Shown: positions 48,501-60,636 of the stretch, in pieces
Position numbering within the stretch: the first letter of the stretch is position 1
Layout: every line of letters starts with the position of its first letter
NCBI GenBank assembly: GCA_020055645.1
Contig: CM034548.1
Location: 10,478,001 to 10,542,000, forward strand
From: Tomocerus qinae
Taxonomy: Eukaryota > Arthropoda > Collembola > Entomobryomorpha > Tomoceridae
DNA: 64,000 nt
Direction: 5' to 3'
The notes under the pieces: generated by a model
The model's input: only the letters and a program-made list of their open reading frames with translations
Told to the model about the DNA's origin: nothing
Databases searched by the model: none
Program-made: the position numbers and the translations under genes

Positions 48501-51500
48501 ATTCTATTCTACTACTACATAATAGTACACTTACAATCCCAGTAATCCATTTATCTCTAAGGAAATAGTAACGCAATAAAGATTCACTTATTGCTGAAAA
48601 GCTTTATTGAAGCTCTTTAAACTAAATTGTATTGTATGCTAAAATCATGTTTCCCTATTTTCATATTAAAGTAATAATACCAGTCTCAACAACAACCGAA
48701 ATTCTGGGACTCGAGAGGTTCACAATAAATTGGAGAAGAATCGGAGAGCACATCTAAAGGAATGTTTTGAACTCCTAAAGAGCCAGCTCCCTGCATTCGA
48801 GGACCGAAAGATCTCAAACTTGGCTATATTGAGAAGTTCCCTCCGACATATACAGGTATGCATTATATTGTGTTACATTACATACTACAACAATATCTGC
48901 ATAACCCAATATGATTTAAAAGACTAACTCAAAGACATTTTAGTTTGATATAAAATATATTTATGGTATCAACATCCTCATTGTTCCAATTCCGAAAAGG
49001 GAAAATTGAAAAGCACTTCTCAGATATCTCAAACGCAAACTCTTTTAGTAATCTAAATGAAGCACTACAGAAATTTTATGACATTTCCTCTTATTAATAT
49101 TTAAGTTGAAACCATCGTCATTTGTTTCCCTTTCATGTCAAATGCGAAAAAAATTGTTTTTGCCTTCAAAATTGTGCTGGGAAGAACTCTAAAATATTAT
49201 CCAATAGAGCTCAACTAATAAAAAAGATTATATAAGAAGAAACTAATTTATTTTGTGGTTATAATCTTCCGAAAATAGCAACTGCTAATGATTGTACAAA
49301 TTTATATCCTCTTTACAACTAACCCGCTAGTCGCTACAAAACTTTTCTATACTTCTCTGAGCGTTTTACATACACTGGGAGTAATAGTTCCAGCAAATAT
49401 AAATTGAAGCCAGGATGCCTCGTGGCGGGATTTAGACGCAAAAAAATTACATGTAAAAATGAAAGTTTTTATGCATGAATGGGAAACAAATTTGCTAATG
49501 ATATTTTGTTAGGAGGCTATGATGACTATAAGTATTGTTTGTATATAAAATGTGCCTACAGCTACCTAGCGATATAGTTGAAAATAATAACTTGCAAAAA
49601 ATAATGAAGAGCATAGGAGTGAGACAGCGTGAGTAAGTGTAGCCAGTTTAGTATGCAAACTCGTTTTCGTTAAAATTCGATCTGTTGACTAAATCTTAGG
49701 GCTATAAGGAAAGATCAATATCTAATCCTAATTCTCCACCTCACTTGTATTATTGCATTGGATGAGATGGTTATTGATTTTTAAACGTCAGGAGTCAGCA
49801 GCATATAATATATGGTACGTGTTCAGCAGTGTTTCGTTTCCAAAGAATAATACCTGGCAAAATTTATAAATTCATCGGAATTTGAACATGCATGGATAAA
49901 TTTATTGACATTGTAGATATAAATTGAGAAATCCTATTAATAATTCCAATTGTTTTAAACTTTTTTCACCATATTTCTGCAAAACATATTGTTCTCGCTT
50001 TGTTGCAAACATTTTAACCGACATAAACAACAATTTTCGATTTTTTTGATATTGTTCTGAAAAGTGTTAAGTTTGTGTTTGTAGAATATTTAGTATATTT
50101 TCATCTACAATTCCAATATTCTTTTAAAAGGTAGATTTGTGAGCCCTGAGTACTTGTTACCTACCTCGTTGTAGAAAAAATATTGTAGTAGGTTACCAAA
50201 CCAAAATCTAGGCATTAGTGCTGTGTGGGTTTTATGTCGTAGACATGGGATCGAATCGTGATGAAGTGAGAAGAAGGTTATCTGTAGAGGAAAATGTTCT
50301 TGTTTTGGAGGGAAATTCTAGGAAATCCTTCACATCTTAGCGGCATATAAAATCCTAAGTTGGTATCACAAATATTCTTGGATTATAATGGAGATGAAAT
50401 TCTTCGTAGATGATGTGAGCATATTTGAGTCAAGATCAAGACTCGTAGATTAAATGGAAATTGGGAAAAGGGTCTTTAATACGTGAAGATGGAGGTTGAA
50501 AGAAAAAGTTAAAACGCCGTCTCAGTCCACATGTCGAGTTGGCCGTATTATAGTTAGGTATTGTGTATTGACTTTCTCTTGCCTCATCGTCAAGACACCT
50601 ACTCCACTACTACGCTGTTAGGCTATAGCTATGATCTAACTATCATCACAATCACATGGCTATATGTGCCTGTCTCCATACACCACTTACTACTCCATGT
50701 CTTGTCATTGCCAATCCAATGAACCTACAATCGCTAGAAGCCGATTCATAGTGCACCATGTACTCGAACTGCCCCGACTTCTACGTTAAACTTCTTTCGA
50801 TCATAGTTCAAGATTTTAAAAACTTCTAAAATTGTTATTCAGTCCTGTTTAATTAGGCTTATATTTTGTATGCCTTCCTTATTGCTACTACAATTGAGGA
50901 GATGTCTGCAGAACTTGATTTGCTCATTGCGTATTCAACCTTCATCGATTTTTGAATGTTCCTTTGATTTTATTCAAGCGATGGCTTCTAAAATTTCATT
51001 CACTAGCGTCACTAGGATTTCAGAGTCTAGTGAAAAGCATTAATGAAGTAACAGATAGTTCAGAGTTGACGTAAATCCCCAGAGTTATGTAAATGTAACT
51101 AAGGTGATGCAATGAGCAAACAAATCAGAACGATATTATATAGTCTGTCTGTATATAGCATTTACGATGTGATTTGAAGTTTTGGAAAAGTTGTGAGATT
51201 TGTTTTGAGACAACTTCAAAGTGTCACATCTCAAAATTGAAAGTCAAAGGATGTGCAAAATGGGACTGACCTACGCCGACTGCTTTTAGCGTACACGAAT
51301 TTAAGGCTCGTATATCAGACTGCCAAATGGACACTGTTGATGACTGTTGACTCGTCTTGCCAAGCGGAGATGTAATTGATCGTTCATTGTCTCCCTTTCA
51401 GGCGGGTTAAAAAGTAGTTTTACCGGTTTTAGTTTTTGTCTTAAGCAAATGTTCTTATACTGCGTATAATTTAATAGGTACTCGCTCGCTTGAGTACGTG

Positions 51501-54500
51501 GCCTGGCTGGACTTGTTGTTGTGGTCATGCCGCGGCAGCAGGGCTGGGAATTACATACATACTTGCATATACATAAAATGTTCTCAACATGTGCTTACTC
51601 TACTGGAAATTCGACTTCGACCTCTCGTTCCTGTTTGCACTTTGTCTATGCTCGAGCAATGGATGAGCCCAATACTCCCTCTCCATGCTCAAGAAATGGA
51701 TTATCTTTTTTAATTCCCTCTGGAGCTTACGAATTCGTAATTTATAAATTTTTGCAAACTCCTTGCGTACATGTGCTATGTACATGTGCTTGGCACAGAG
51801 CCTTTTAAATTTCTTGGCCATTGGGCTGAAGTAGGCATGTACAGCCATGTACAATGTGACTGGTTGGGAAGATACTTTATGCACAGAGCGGAATGTGATA
51901 ATAAATAATCTATTTATCATAGTTAAATTGTTGTTGGCTCAAGTACTGTGATGTAAATATTTTTATAATTCCTTCTTGGGGTTTATTAGTCTACGTTGCA
52001 ATTTAAAGATGCTCACTGACCTTTAGTTTCCTTTGACCACCCATCTCTACGTGCAATTAATTCTATGTAAATATTAATTGCCATATTACAGTGCAACTAC
52101 TGATGAGCAACGATGTTCTAAATTATAGCATGTACAAGTTATGAGTGTCTTTCAGGTAAATGCGATGTCATTATTGCTTTCGTTGGAAAATCTTATTTTG
52201 GTTGTCTGATGTACTTAACATACAATTCTAATTCTTGCTCTTCTTGACAGAACCAGAAAACACAATTTCTGCATATTTTTTAAATTTCTGAATCTACATA
52301 ATAATATACAATTAGGGTATTCAATGCAAATGATGCCATTTAGTTGTAAGAAGCTTAATATTGCTGTCGCATAAATGCCTCGCTCCGGCGAGGATAGATA
52401 ACAAAGGTGTACACAATAGGATAGTTTTATTGGTTGTAAATTGGGTGGGTGTTGTTGATTAGAGATTCCCTGCGAACCCTGCAAGTCCACAGACGGTTTA
52501 TGTTAATGGGTGCTTGCTACGGGCGAGTTAGAATGGCAATGACGATGTGACCATGTGATTTTTGTGTGAATATGTGCAGACACTAAGGGAATAAGACTGC
52601 TATAGTTTGTAGCGTTAAAATATTAACTCACGTGATGAATTTCCTTTTCTATAGACGCTGAAAAGGAAAGAGCGTGAGTATGAGCACGAAATGGAACGGC
52701 TGGCACGTGAAAAAATTGCACTGCAGCAAAGGCTATCAACATTGAAGAAAGATATGCTTGGAAAATGGGATCACCTAGACTGGCGGGCTATGATTCCAGA
52801 AGATTTAGATGTGGACATTGAAGGACACAATGGATCAGCAATTGATACCCTTTCTTCGGAGCCGCTGGAAAATCATAGGTCTTCTGAATCTGAGCCAAAC
52901 AGTCCCTCCGAAGCAACACAGCCGCCCAAAAAGAATGACGTGGAGCTTGAGGAATCCAATGATTCTCAATATCCGCTGTCGCTAACAGTAAACAACTGCC
53001 ATATAGGTACAATGCAGTTTTCATTCAGATCTTAGAGTCGGGCATCAAAAACAATTATGTAGTAGTCCTATTAAAGAGTTAGATTACTCTTAGGTTGTCC
53101 AGGACTCAGTGATGATTGCTAATTATGCCTTTCTATCCCTTTCAGGAGAGAACAATTCAACAAAGAAGCTATTCGGTACTGTAAATGGAATAAATGGGAT
53201 TTCAAGCACAGGTCCTATTAGCCTAGTGACCACCAGTAAACTCAGCTCTTCTCCTCTGGCGGCCATCACTGTTGAAAAAACAGCCAACTCTCCTATTGGT
53301 GAGTTTCTATTATGTCATCATTAGACTAATCGGATCTGTCTCCATGATACATCATTAAGTTACTTGAGATAATTAATCCGTTCAAAATTATACGTTTTAC
53401 ATGAGAACTGCCTTAAGCTGTAGTTTCTCTACTCCGTCCTTTTAAAGTAGGGAGACAATGTTATACAATAAGTAGTACATATCGATCAATACGTTTTGTA
53501 ATGAAGGTACTCTTATTACTAAAACATAATTCCATTTACCGTTCCAAAACGATGTTCTCAGATTGTAGCTGAAATACACTTTAATTAAATGAGAGGTTGT
53601 TCCTCTTTATAAATTCTAAGAATTAGAGGTGGTTTTCATTTTCTATGAAATGTTCATGAGACGCAGTTTGAAATAAAGACAAGTCCACAAACCTTTTCAT
53701 CAAAGAACTTATGTTAAGATTAAAGCTTCTTGTTTATTGAACAAGTCGATATGTATTTTGATGATGTTGCGTATACACTTGAGTATAACCGCATTTTCAT
53801 TGGTTATACAATGTTATCAGTTGTTTCTATAGGGAGTGGATGTATGTAGGCGGAGGATATTTAATTCAATGCTTTGATGCATACCTAATGAACTTTTATT
53901 GGTGACTGTAAAGGGTTTACAGTAAAATTGTATTTTTTTATTTTCAGGAGGTGCAAGTTATGTAAATAATACTTCCGGAAAAGGGTTCTCAGTGCTGAAC
54001 AATTCGACTGTGGCGGTCAATTCGAAAATAGAAATTGGTCAGTATTACGACGACGAAAAGATGTGTAAATGACAAGTCTAGTCTGTTAATTCGATTATTA
54101 AGGAATATCAAGCATTCTGTCTACAAACTGCAGTTACTGCATACCTACCTACACATACTACATACAATAATAACTACACTAATATGTCCTATATACTACA
54201 ACTCAAAAGTATCTAAAAAGAATATTGTAATTTTCCCGGTACAACATCAAAACGTAATCCAAAGGAAGCAAGAAGGTGTAGAAAGTTAACTGTAAATAAT
54301 ACACATCTGAATTTCTTGGAAATGAAGACAAATAAGCGGAATGGAGTAAATGTTTGCAAGTAGGCAATAAAAATTGGAATGGCAAACAAAAAATAATGAG
54401 CATGAAAACAAAGGGAATTTAGTACATGACTGTACTGTAATTCGACTCTCCTGTGTAAATCCTCTGAGTGGGGATGAAAATATCAAATTAAAAAATCTCA

Positions 54501-57500
54501 ATCCGCTGGTTGTACAGTGCAGAAATAATTACTCATCTATTTCCTATTTGCAAATGCAAGTGTAAGTATGAAGTCTACATACTAACTAATAGCTGCAATT
54601 TTTCTCATTTTTATTTGGTGCTTTATTTATTTGTGTAAGGTACAACGGTAGAAGTACATGTTCAGTTGTTGCTGGCTGGTACGAAAACGAATAGTGTAGC
54701 TACCTAGAAATTGTACATGGCCAATTTTGAACTTTGGAGTAAGGCTTTATTGCTACAAATACAAAATCGTGTTGATGGCAAAATCAGGGACTTGGCACAA
54801 AACAATTTCAACGCGTTTCAATATATCTTTTCGTATAATAGTTACCAACAACAGACTAAACTTACTGCTCTCAATTAATAGGGCTAATTTATTAATCATT
54901 TAAAAATACTTTTTCTTTTTGCATGGAATATCACTTATAAATGATAGCAACTATGATAATGTTATATCATAAATATAAGTATATGTACATTTAGGAAATT
55001 GTATATACCAGATGCACTCCAATGAGTAGATATAATGTGATTAAGTACCTCTCGTCTCTCCCCAAAAATAATCTGAAGCACTTGACGACATAATAAATAA
55101 GAATACGAGTAGCCCTGCTCCTGTTAAATATTTATTTTCTCAAGCCATTAAGAACCACGACAAATCGGTGCAATGTTTCCATCATCCATGGTTTCGGAAG
55201 AAAGCTATTCTGAAATCAGTGGGGAGGAAAAAGTGAAGTTGAGGAAGTGCTCTGGGAGATTTAATTTATCAGTGCAATTCCCAGCGGCAATGAGAATTTT
55301 TTAAGGACCCTTCGGCCTGTTCGTGGAATACAATTCATTCCGCAGCCCCCAAGATTTATCTCTATTGTAGTGTATTAATAACATAGTAGAATGTATTATG
55401 TCAGTGGACTAGATTTTAAAGCAACCAAAACAAATCTGATTTGTTGACGCAAAACTGTGGTATTTCAGATGAACTGACGAGTAAAGATTCTTCGGTATAT
55501 AGTTACAGTTTACATCGATCAATTACTCTAATTCTGTACTGAACATTATTGTAGGTATTGTAATTGTTGCTTGGGTAGCCTGGGTAGTGTTGGCCTGTGC
55601 TGGTCTCAATGCCCACTCCCTGGCTCCCTCTCCTTTTCTCTAGCCTCCACAAATATTTTTAAAGGAGCCCTTTGCCAGTGGGTGAGAATGGGGGCAGTCT
55701 TTTCAATGGTGACCCAATACTCAAACAACAATTAAAATTTACGTATATCGTCAAAATCAGCTATTTGTGTCACATGGAGAGGATTTGTTTAGTGATGACA
55801 TTAAAGCATTTAAAATTACTATACGGTGGACAAATGTATGCTTAAGTGTGAGAATGTACAGATAAGATGCGTACCTACGGCTTAAGGACTAGCAAGTAAT
55901 ATTCTAGCCATGAGTACTGTATGTATCCATAAATAATTACTACTATTACCACCACAAAAGATCATTTACCGTTTTGTATAGGTGATATTACGCGTAATAA
56001 TATTATTATTAATTAAGATTTACATATGTAGGTATGTCAAATGTAATAGCCGTTTTGGGTGGCTGGTATTCCACGTGCAACCGGAGGTTTTCCGCAGAGA
56101 CGAGACGGCGTGTAATGACGTCACATCATTTTCAGCTTTTGGGTTGCAACCTCTTCTCGGGTCCATTTACTCTCACACACCACCAACTAATGCTATAAAC
56201 TCTCATAACCATTTTTGTGGGTACCTCTTGTCTACTTACAATAAGTATTCATGATGCATTGCAAATAAAAAACATGAAAACAGTCATATTCAGAACAATA
56301 CCAATCCAATTATATTGTACAAAAGTATGTAATATAGTAAGTCTAGTAATCAACAACAAAAATACCTATGTAAATCTAACTAACCATAAGTTCATGTAGG
56401 TAGACAATGAAAATAATGTTTCGGGGACTCTTTTTTCGTGTCAAACATTATTGGGCAATGGAACTCATTCTGTAAAGAGAGATAGAGAGAGAGAGAGGGA
56501 GATAGCCGAAATTGGACCGAGAGTCAGACAGACCAAACCTCAACTGACTACTTAATTGTCACTAACCATAATAATAATATTAGTGCACTAACTAAGCTCG
56601 TCCTCTGCCTCTTATCCTACTACAAGGTGTCGTCTGCTCTGTGCTCTCAGTCTCATCTCTCTCGGCTTCATCTTGTTATCCTGTCTGTACTTGGAAATCC
56701 TAACAAATATGGTAGATACAGACTAAACGATATTAAATAAGAGCAAGAGTGTTGAACCCGAGGCTGTGTTGAAGGTGATGATGATAATGATGACGAATCC
56801 TAATAAGATATTAGAGATTCTGTAAAAGCTGTAAGTTAACGTATAGAACCACATTGGATTTGTAAACATTTAAGGCTTCTCTATATTCAACCAGAGGAGT
56901 CAAATAGATTGACTGACATGACTGATTGAATGGTTATGGTGTAATAATATGTATGATGCAGATAAAATTATGTATGTTCGTAGTGAATGTCTGTTAAATG
57001 TACAAGGAGAGAAAAAAGAAAAATCTGTGATTTATATGTGTCTGTCGCTTTATTGTCCCTTCCTTGTTTTTTTAGAAATCGTGTACAGAATCATTCAGTT
57101 TTCCAATAGTTATATAAAAACAAAATGTTCTAATCATCGTCATATCCTACTTTTAGCTATTCATTTGTTTCCGGCAATTGCACCCATCATCATTTCTATG
57201 ATGCTAATTGCTAATAACCTCAATATTTACTAGACTCTGTTAGGCATCCACCTCCACCCTCTCCTTTCTTTATCCATTCAATTAATTTTAATGAGCCTTA
57301 GATTTATCCATTCATTTCTTCCTCCTTTTTCCTCTTTATACTTTTGCGGTTTCATTCATACAAACACCGACATTTATCAACTTTTCCTTCATCATTAACC
57401 AAATGATATCAATGCTTATTCAATATATCATTAGTCAGGTATGCATTATAGTTCTTTAAGAATCATCTTACAACCTTAGACAGATAACTAACCTACCTTC

Positions 57501-59272
57501 AGAAAATTGAGACCATCTTATCGAATTACAATTCTGAGCGAGTCCCAATTATTCTGAGGAATGGCAGATCTCTTTTCATTTCACAGCAAATCATGGCCTT
57601 ACATAACATGATGCGACTTGTATTAGGGTGCACACTATTCATTCATACTGATTCACCTTTCCCCCAACATGTCTCATCTTTCATTTTCCAAATCAAATGA
57701 TGAAAACTAAACCATCCGTATATGCATAAGACAGAAGTTGGAAACTAATGATATTGTGTGCATAATTCAAATGTCATTGTTGTCATAGCCATTTCACCAA
57801 CAAATGTCAACATCAAAATTCCTAATTGCCCATTAAAAAATTCATTTTGCTACACTACACATACATAACACATGCACAAAGGCTCTGTTCACTGTTTGTC
57901 GCATTTTACCTCTATTCTAGTAATTGATAACACCCGTTATTTAGCTGTATAGGTATTACTGTTTTTTAATGATTGAGAATTTTTCAAGCACTTGCTATGT
58001 CAACGATTCTAAAAGGTTCCATAATTTTCAAAATCTCAATCATAAAAAATAGACTAACAATTCTATCATTGTGCAAACAACACATTGTGTTTTCATTTTA
58101 GAATCTCATGTCTCCATATGAAGTACCACAAGATATTCCATTTAGAAAGTAGTCATTGTTTAAAACGAAAGTTTTTTAAGCTCTATAATTTCCAATTAAT
58201 GATGAAATTGTTCTCTATTTAGAACTACAACCTTGAAAAGAATATGCATTTGTACCCTAAACCTTCGGGATACATATTATATGTACAACCTGGATCAAAC
58301 GGACAAAATACTAGAAAACAAAATCAAATGAATATTTTAGTTGTAACGAGTTCTTTTGTTTGAGATTGGGAACGTGTCAAAATGTAAAAGCTTGATATTG
58401 CATGACATGATTGGTAATAGGAGAAGAGTATGAAAGTATCAATAACAACTGCTATGATGAAAGGCCTATGAAAGATCAATATTTGTAGTTCATGAATTAG
58501 GGTGAATGTTTCCAGCAAGTATTTTATTTCAGTTCAATCAAATAACTAATTATTATAAAATGTTGAATTGAATACACAAAGAATTATGAAATTAAGTAAG
58601 AAGCATATTATATGTAGCATAAATACTCACGCATAAATACTCAAGCATAAATATTCATATTATACTCATATGCTCAGTGATATTGTTACCTACACACGAT
58701 TATAACCAGCAGGAAAGGATGTTTAATGGTAATTTGCGTACCATAAGCATTCCTTTCAAAAGATTTTAAAACTGCTTCGTGTAAGATTTAAAATTACTTA
58801 ATTCACAAGCCAAGTTTTATTTTGATACTTTTAAATTAATGGTATCAGAATTCAACACGGGAGTTTTTCTTTTTCAGAAAATATTTCACAGCCCAGTAGT
58901 GACCCTAATAGACAGAAGCCTTACACAGCAGATGAGTACTTTGAGTACACTTTTATATATATAGCTGGTCACTGCGTGCATATAATTTTATTTGCGAGGA
59001 TTTCGAAATGCTCTGATCCTCATTTAATCTATTATTTAATTAATGATATCAAAGATCTGCATATTATTAAACTAGTTTATTCGCTCAACCTCAACTCTGT
59101 TGCTACTAGCTCACACATTTTTAAGTATTATAACATAGAACATACTCAAAGTCACCAGACAAGAAACTTGTTAAAGCTTTGTCTTGCATTTTCTTTGGTG
59201 TTGGGTACTTTAAGTGGAATTATCATCGACGAAACAGTGTATCATAATATTTATAATATTCCATGTGATTGA
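36573..59272 (+). CDS. Mnt: Mnt, Max-binding bHLH-zipper repressor
   Basis: Seven coding exons: 36573-36642, 48154-48448, 48672-48855, 52655-53006, 53146-53298, 53948-54037, 58878-59272; all phases fit, 512 residues. Mnt dimerizes with Max, binds E-boxes (CACGTG) and represses by recruiting Sin3, opposing Myc. The N-terminal exon encodes the Sin3-interaction helix MMGLETLLEAAKYLEY, with an in-frame TAG upstream fixing the start. The basic region TREVHNKLEKNRRAH has the E-box residues His138, Glu142 and Arg146; the helix-loop-helix ends at Gln183 and the zipper (LKRKEREYEHEMERLAREK) follows, very close to vertebrate MNT. After it comes a Ser/Pro/Asn-rich region. The last exon has a strong acceptor (ttctttttcag) and stays open for 131 codons, but its second half is hydrophobic and unlike known Mnt, so the C-terminus is uncertain. 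Reading through the donor at 54037 would end the protein eleven codons later instead. Confidence 0.9.
40475..40527 (+). other. Candidate cassette (poison) exon in Mnt intron 1
   Basis: A GC-rich 53-base island in AT-rich intron, preceded by a strong pyrimidine tract and acceptor (tctattttcattag) and followed by AG|gtgtgg. Joined to the first coding exon it would add about eleven residues and then TGA, leaving only the Sin3-interaction helix. No transcript evidence is available; this is inference. Confidence 0.25.
47480..47503. repeat. AAT/ATT mirror palindrome
   Basis: Same form as the element at 35978: AAT repeats meeting ATT repeats head to head. It lies within the first Mnt intron. Confidence 0.8.
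48856..52654 (+). other. Mnt intron between helix-loop-helix and zipper exons
   Basis: A 3.8 kb AT-rich intron. A CACGTG E-box sits at 52629-52634, only about 20 bases before the next exon. A 106-codon ATG-started - strand frame (51920-51600) has no recognisable domain and is overlapped by open frames on the + strand, so I do not call it. Confidence 0.5.
54038..58877 (+). other. Mnt last intron
   Basis: A 4.8 kb stretch with no supported gene. It holds a CACGTG E-box at 56072-56077, a GA-rich microsatellite at 56475-56505, and an AAT/ATT palindrome at 55995-56012. A 94-codon frame at 56949-57233 and a 43-codon frame starting at 55173 are open but unrecognised. Confidence 0.5.
56475..56505. 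repeat. GA-rich microsatellite
   Basis: AGAGAGATAGAGAGAGAGAG-type run in the last Mnt intron; GA runs can bind GAGA-type factors in arthropods, but none is shown here. Confidence 0.7.
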
Positions 59273-60636
59273 GTAAAACCGTTACATTCTTAGCAACCCA
59301 ATCAATTGACCTATGATTGCACAAAAATTTAAGAAATGAATAGGAATAACAAAAGAGTATATTCACAATCAGTTAAAAGAAAAATGGGGGTGAATGATAG
59401 CTTAGAAAACGTGCCATCAAATTCCGCCCTTTCTAAGCAATTCACATACAAAATAATACATCTTACATTGACTCCATTATTTTATGATTATGTTATGTTA
59501 AATTAAATATTATTCAAATTAAGCAATCGTTTAAGTAGCTCTTAACTCTCCATCAGCATTTAATAACATATAACGCTCTCAGGTCTCATTAATTCGTTCT
59601 TCTTTGAGATGTCCGTCTCATAACTGTGCTTTAATTAAGTGCTACTCTACTATATATAAGACAAGAAAGATACTAACATCACCGACAGGATTGAACATCT
59701 GCAAAATTGCGAAAACATTTGCATCCACATAAATAGAGTGTGTATGTACTTTGCTGAAACTGTTCAGTGATAATAAGTTCTTCTATCTGTCTTAAATTTG
59801 ACAAATGGGATTTTAGACACTGATCCTTAGTAAATTAACAATACCAAAAATGGCAAATCAAAATGGTGGATGACTATACAAATCTTAGAAAGTAAATTAG
59901 GTATATATAAATAAATACAGATGTTCAAAACAATAGTTTGATTAGTCTTATGACGCCCGATGTGGAAGCAAATGATAAAATTGCCTACAAATGGGTTGGA
60001 AATTCCAATTTCCACCTTGGAATTCGTACTGTACAGTGACAGAAACGGCATTTAACACACGCTAATGATCTTAATTATAGGGAATCTTGCTGCGTATGTT
60101 CAATTAACCTACCTCTACATTTAAACTTAATAACACTTTTGACTACTACTAAACTGAGTTCTTTTTACACATTATGTATGTATATAAACTTTGAGATACA
60201 CCAGACTAAATTGATAATGTTACCGACTTTAGTATCTATAATTTGTAGTGTAGTATCTAGTTACTTACATAAGTACTAATTTTACTACATTTCATTTATG
60301 TATCACAGCAGTGCTCATATTCATGCGGATATTTCTTGTAAACGAAAAGTTTGAAAAAAAGCAAAAATGTATGAACTACATGATTACCCATTACAAATAC
60401 ATTGGGCAAAACGATTCTAATTACGGGGTTTCAATTTTTAAGGGGTCAATTTTTCTTTTAGTAAGTATTTTACTTGAATTTACATAATTATATTTTTTTA
60501 TCTCTATTATATTACTTATGCATGCACTGAAATAAATCTTTTAATTCATACATAGTCATCGCTTTGACGAATTATTGTTATGAAAAGTTCAATTCTTGTT
60601 GTTGCACTTCGTGTTGGTTTCTCAGTTGTGGAAGTT
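59273..60636. other. Convergent 3' region Mnt/UBE2L3
   Basis: Contains Mnt + strand poly(A) candidates AATAAA at 59910-59915 and 60531-60536. For UBE2L3 a - strand ATTAAA lies at 60545-60540, about 92 bases past its stop. No exon is visible. Confidence 0.5.

Noticed and set aside
50215-50260. Possible tRNA T-loop (GGATCGAATCG)
   Set aside because: No matching acceptor stem, D-arm or A-box at the required distance; no tRNA gene is supported anywhere in the window.
51600-51920. 106-codon ATG-started frame on the - strand in a Mnt intron
   Set aside because: No domain, no splice or promoter context, and two overlapping open frames on the + strand; most likely chance.
55173-55304. 43-codon ATG-started frame with a polar composition
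   Set aside because: Short, no splice sites in phase with Mnt, no family recognised.
56949-57233. 94-codon frame with hydrophobic stretches in the last Mnt intron
   Set aside because: AT-rich translation (Ile/Leu/Tyr/Asn), no similarity recognised, no promoter signals.
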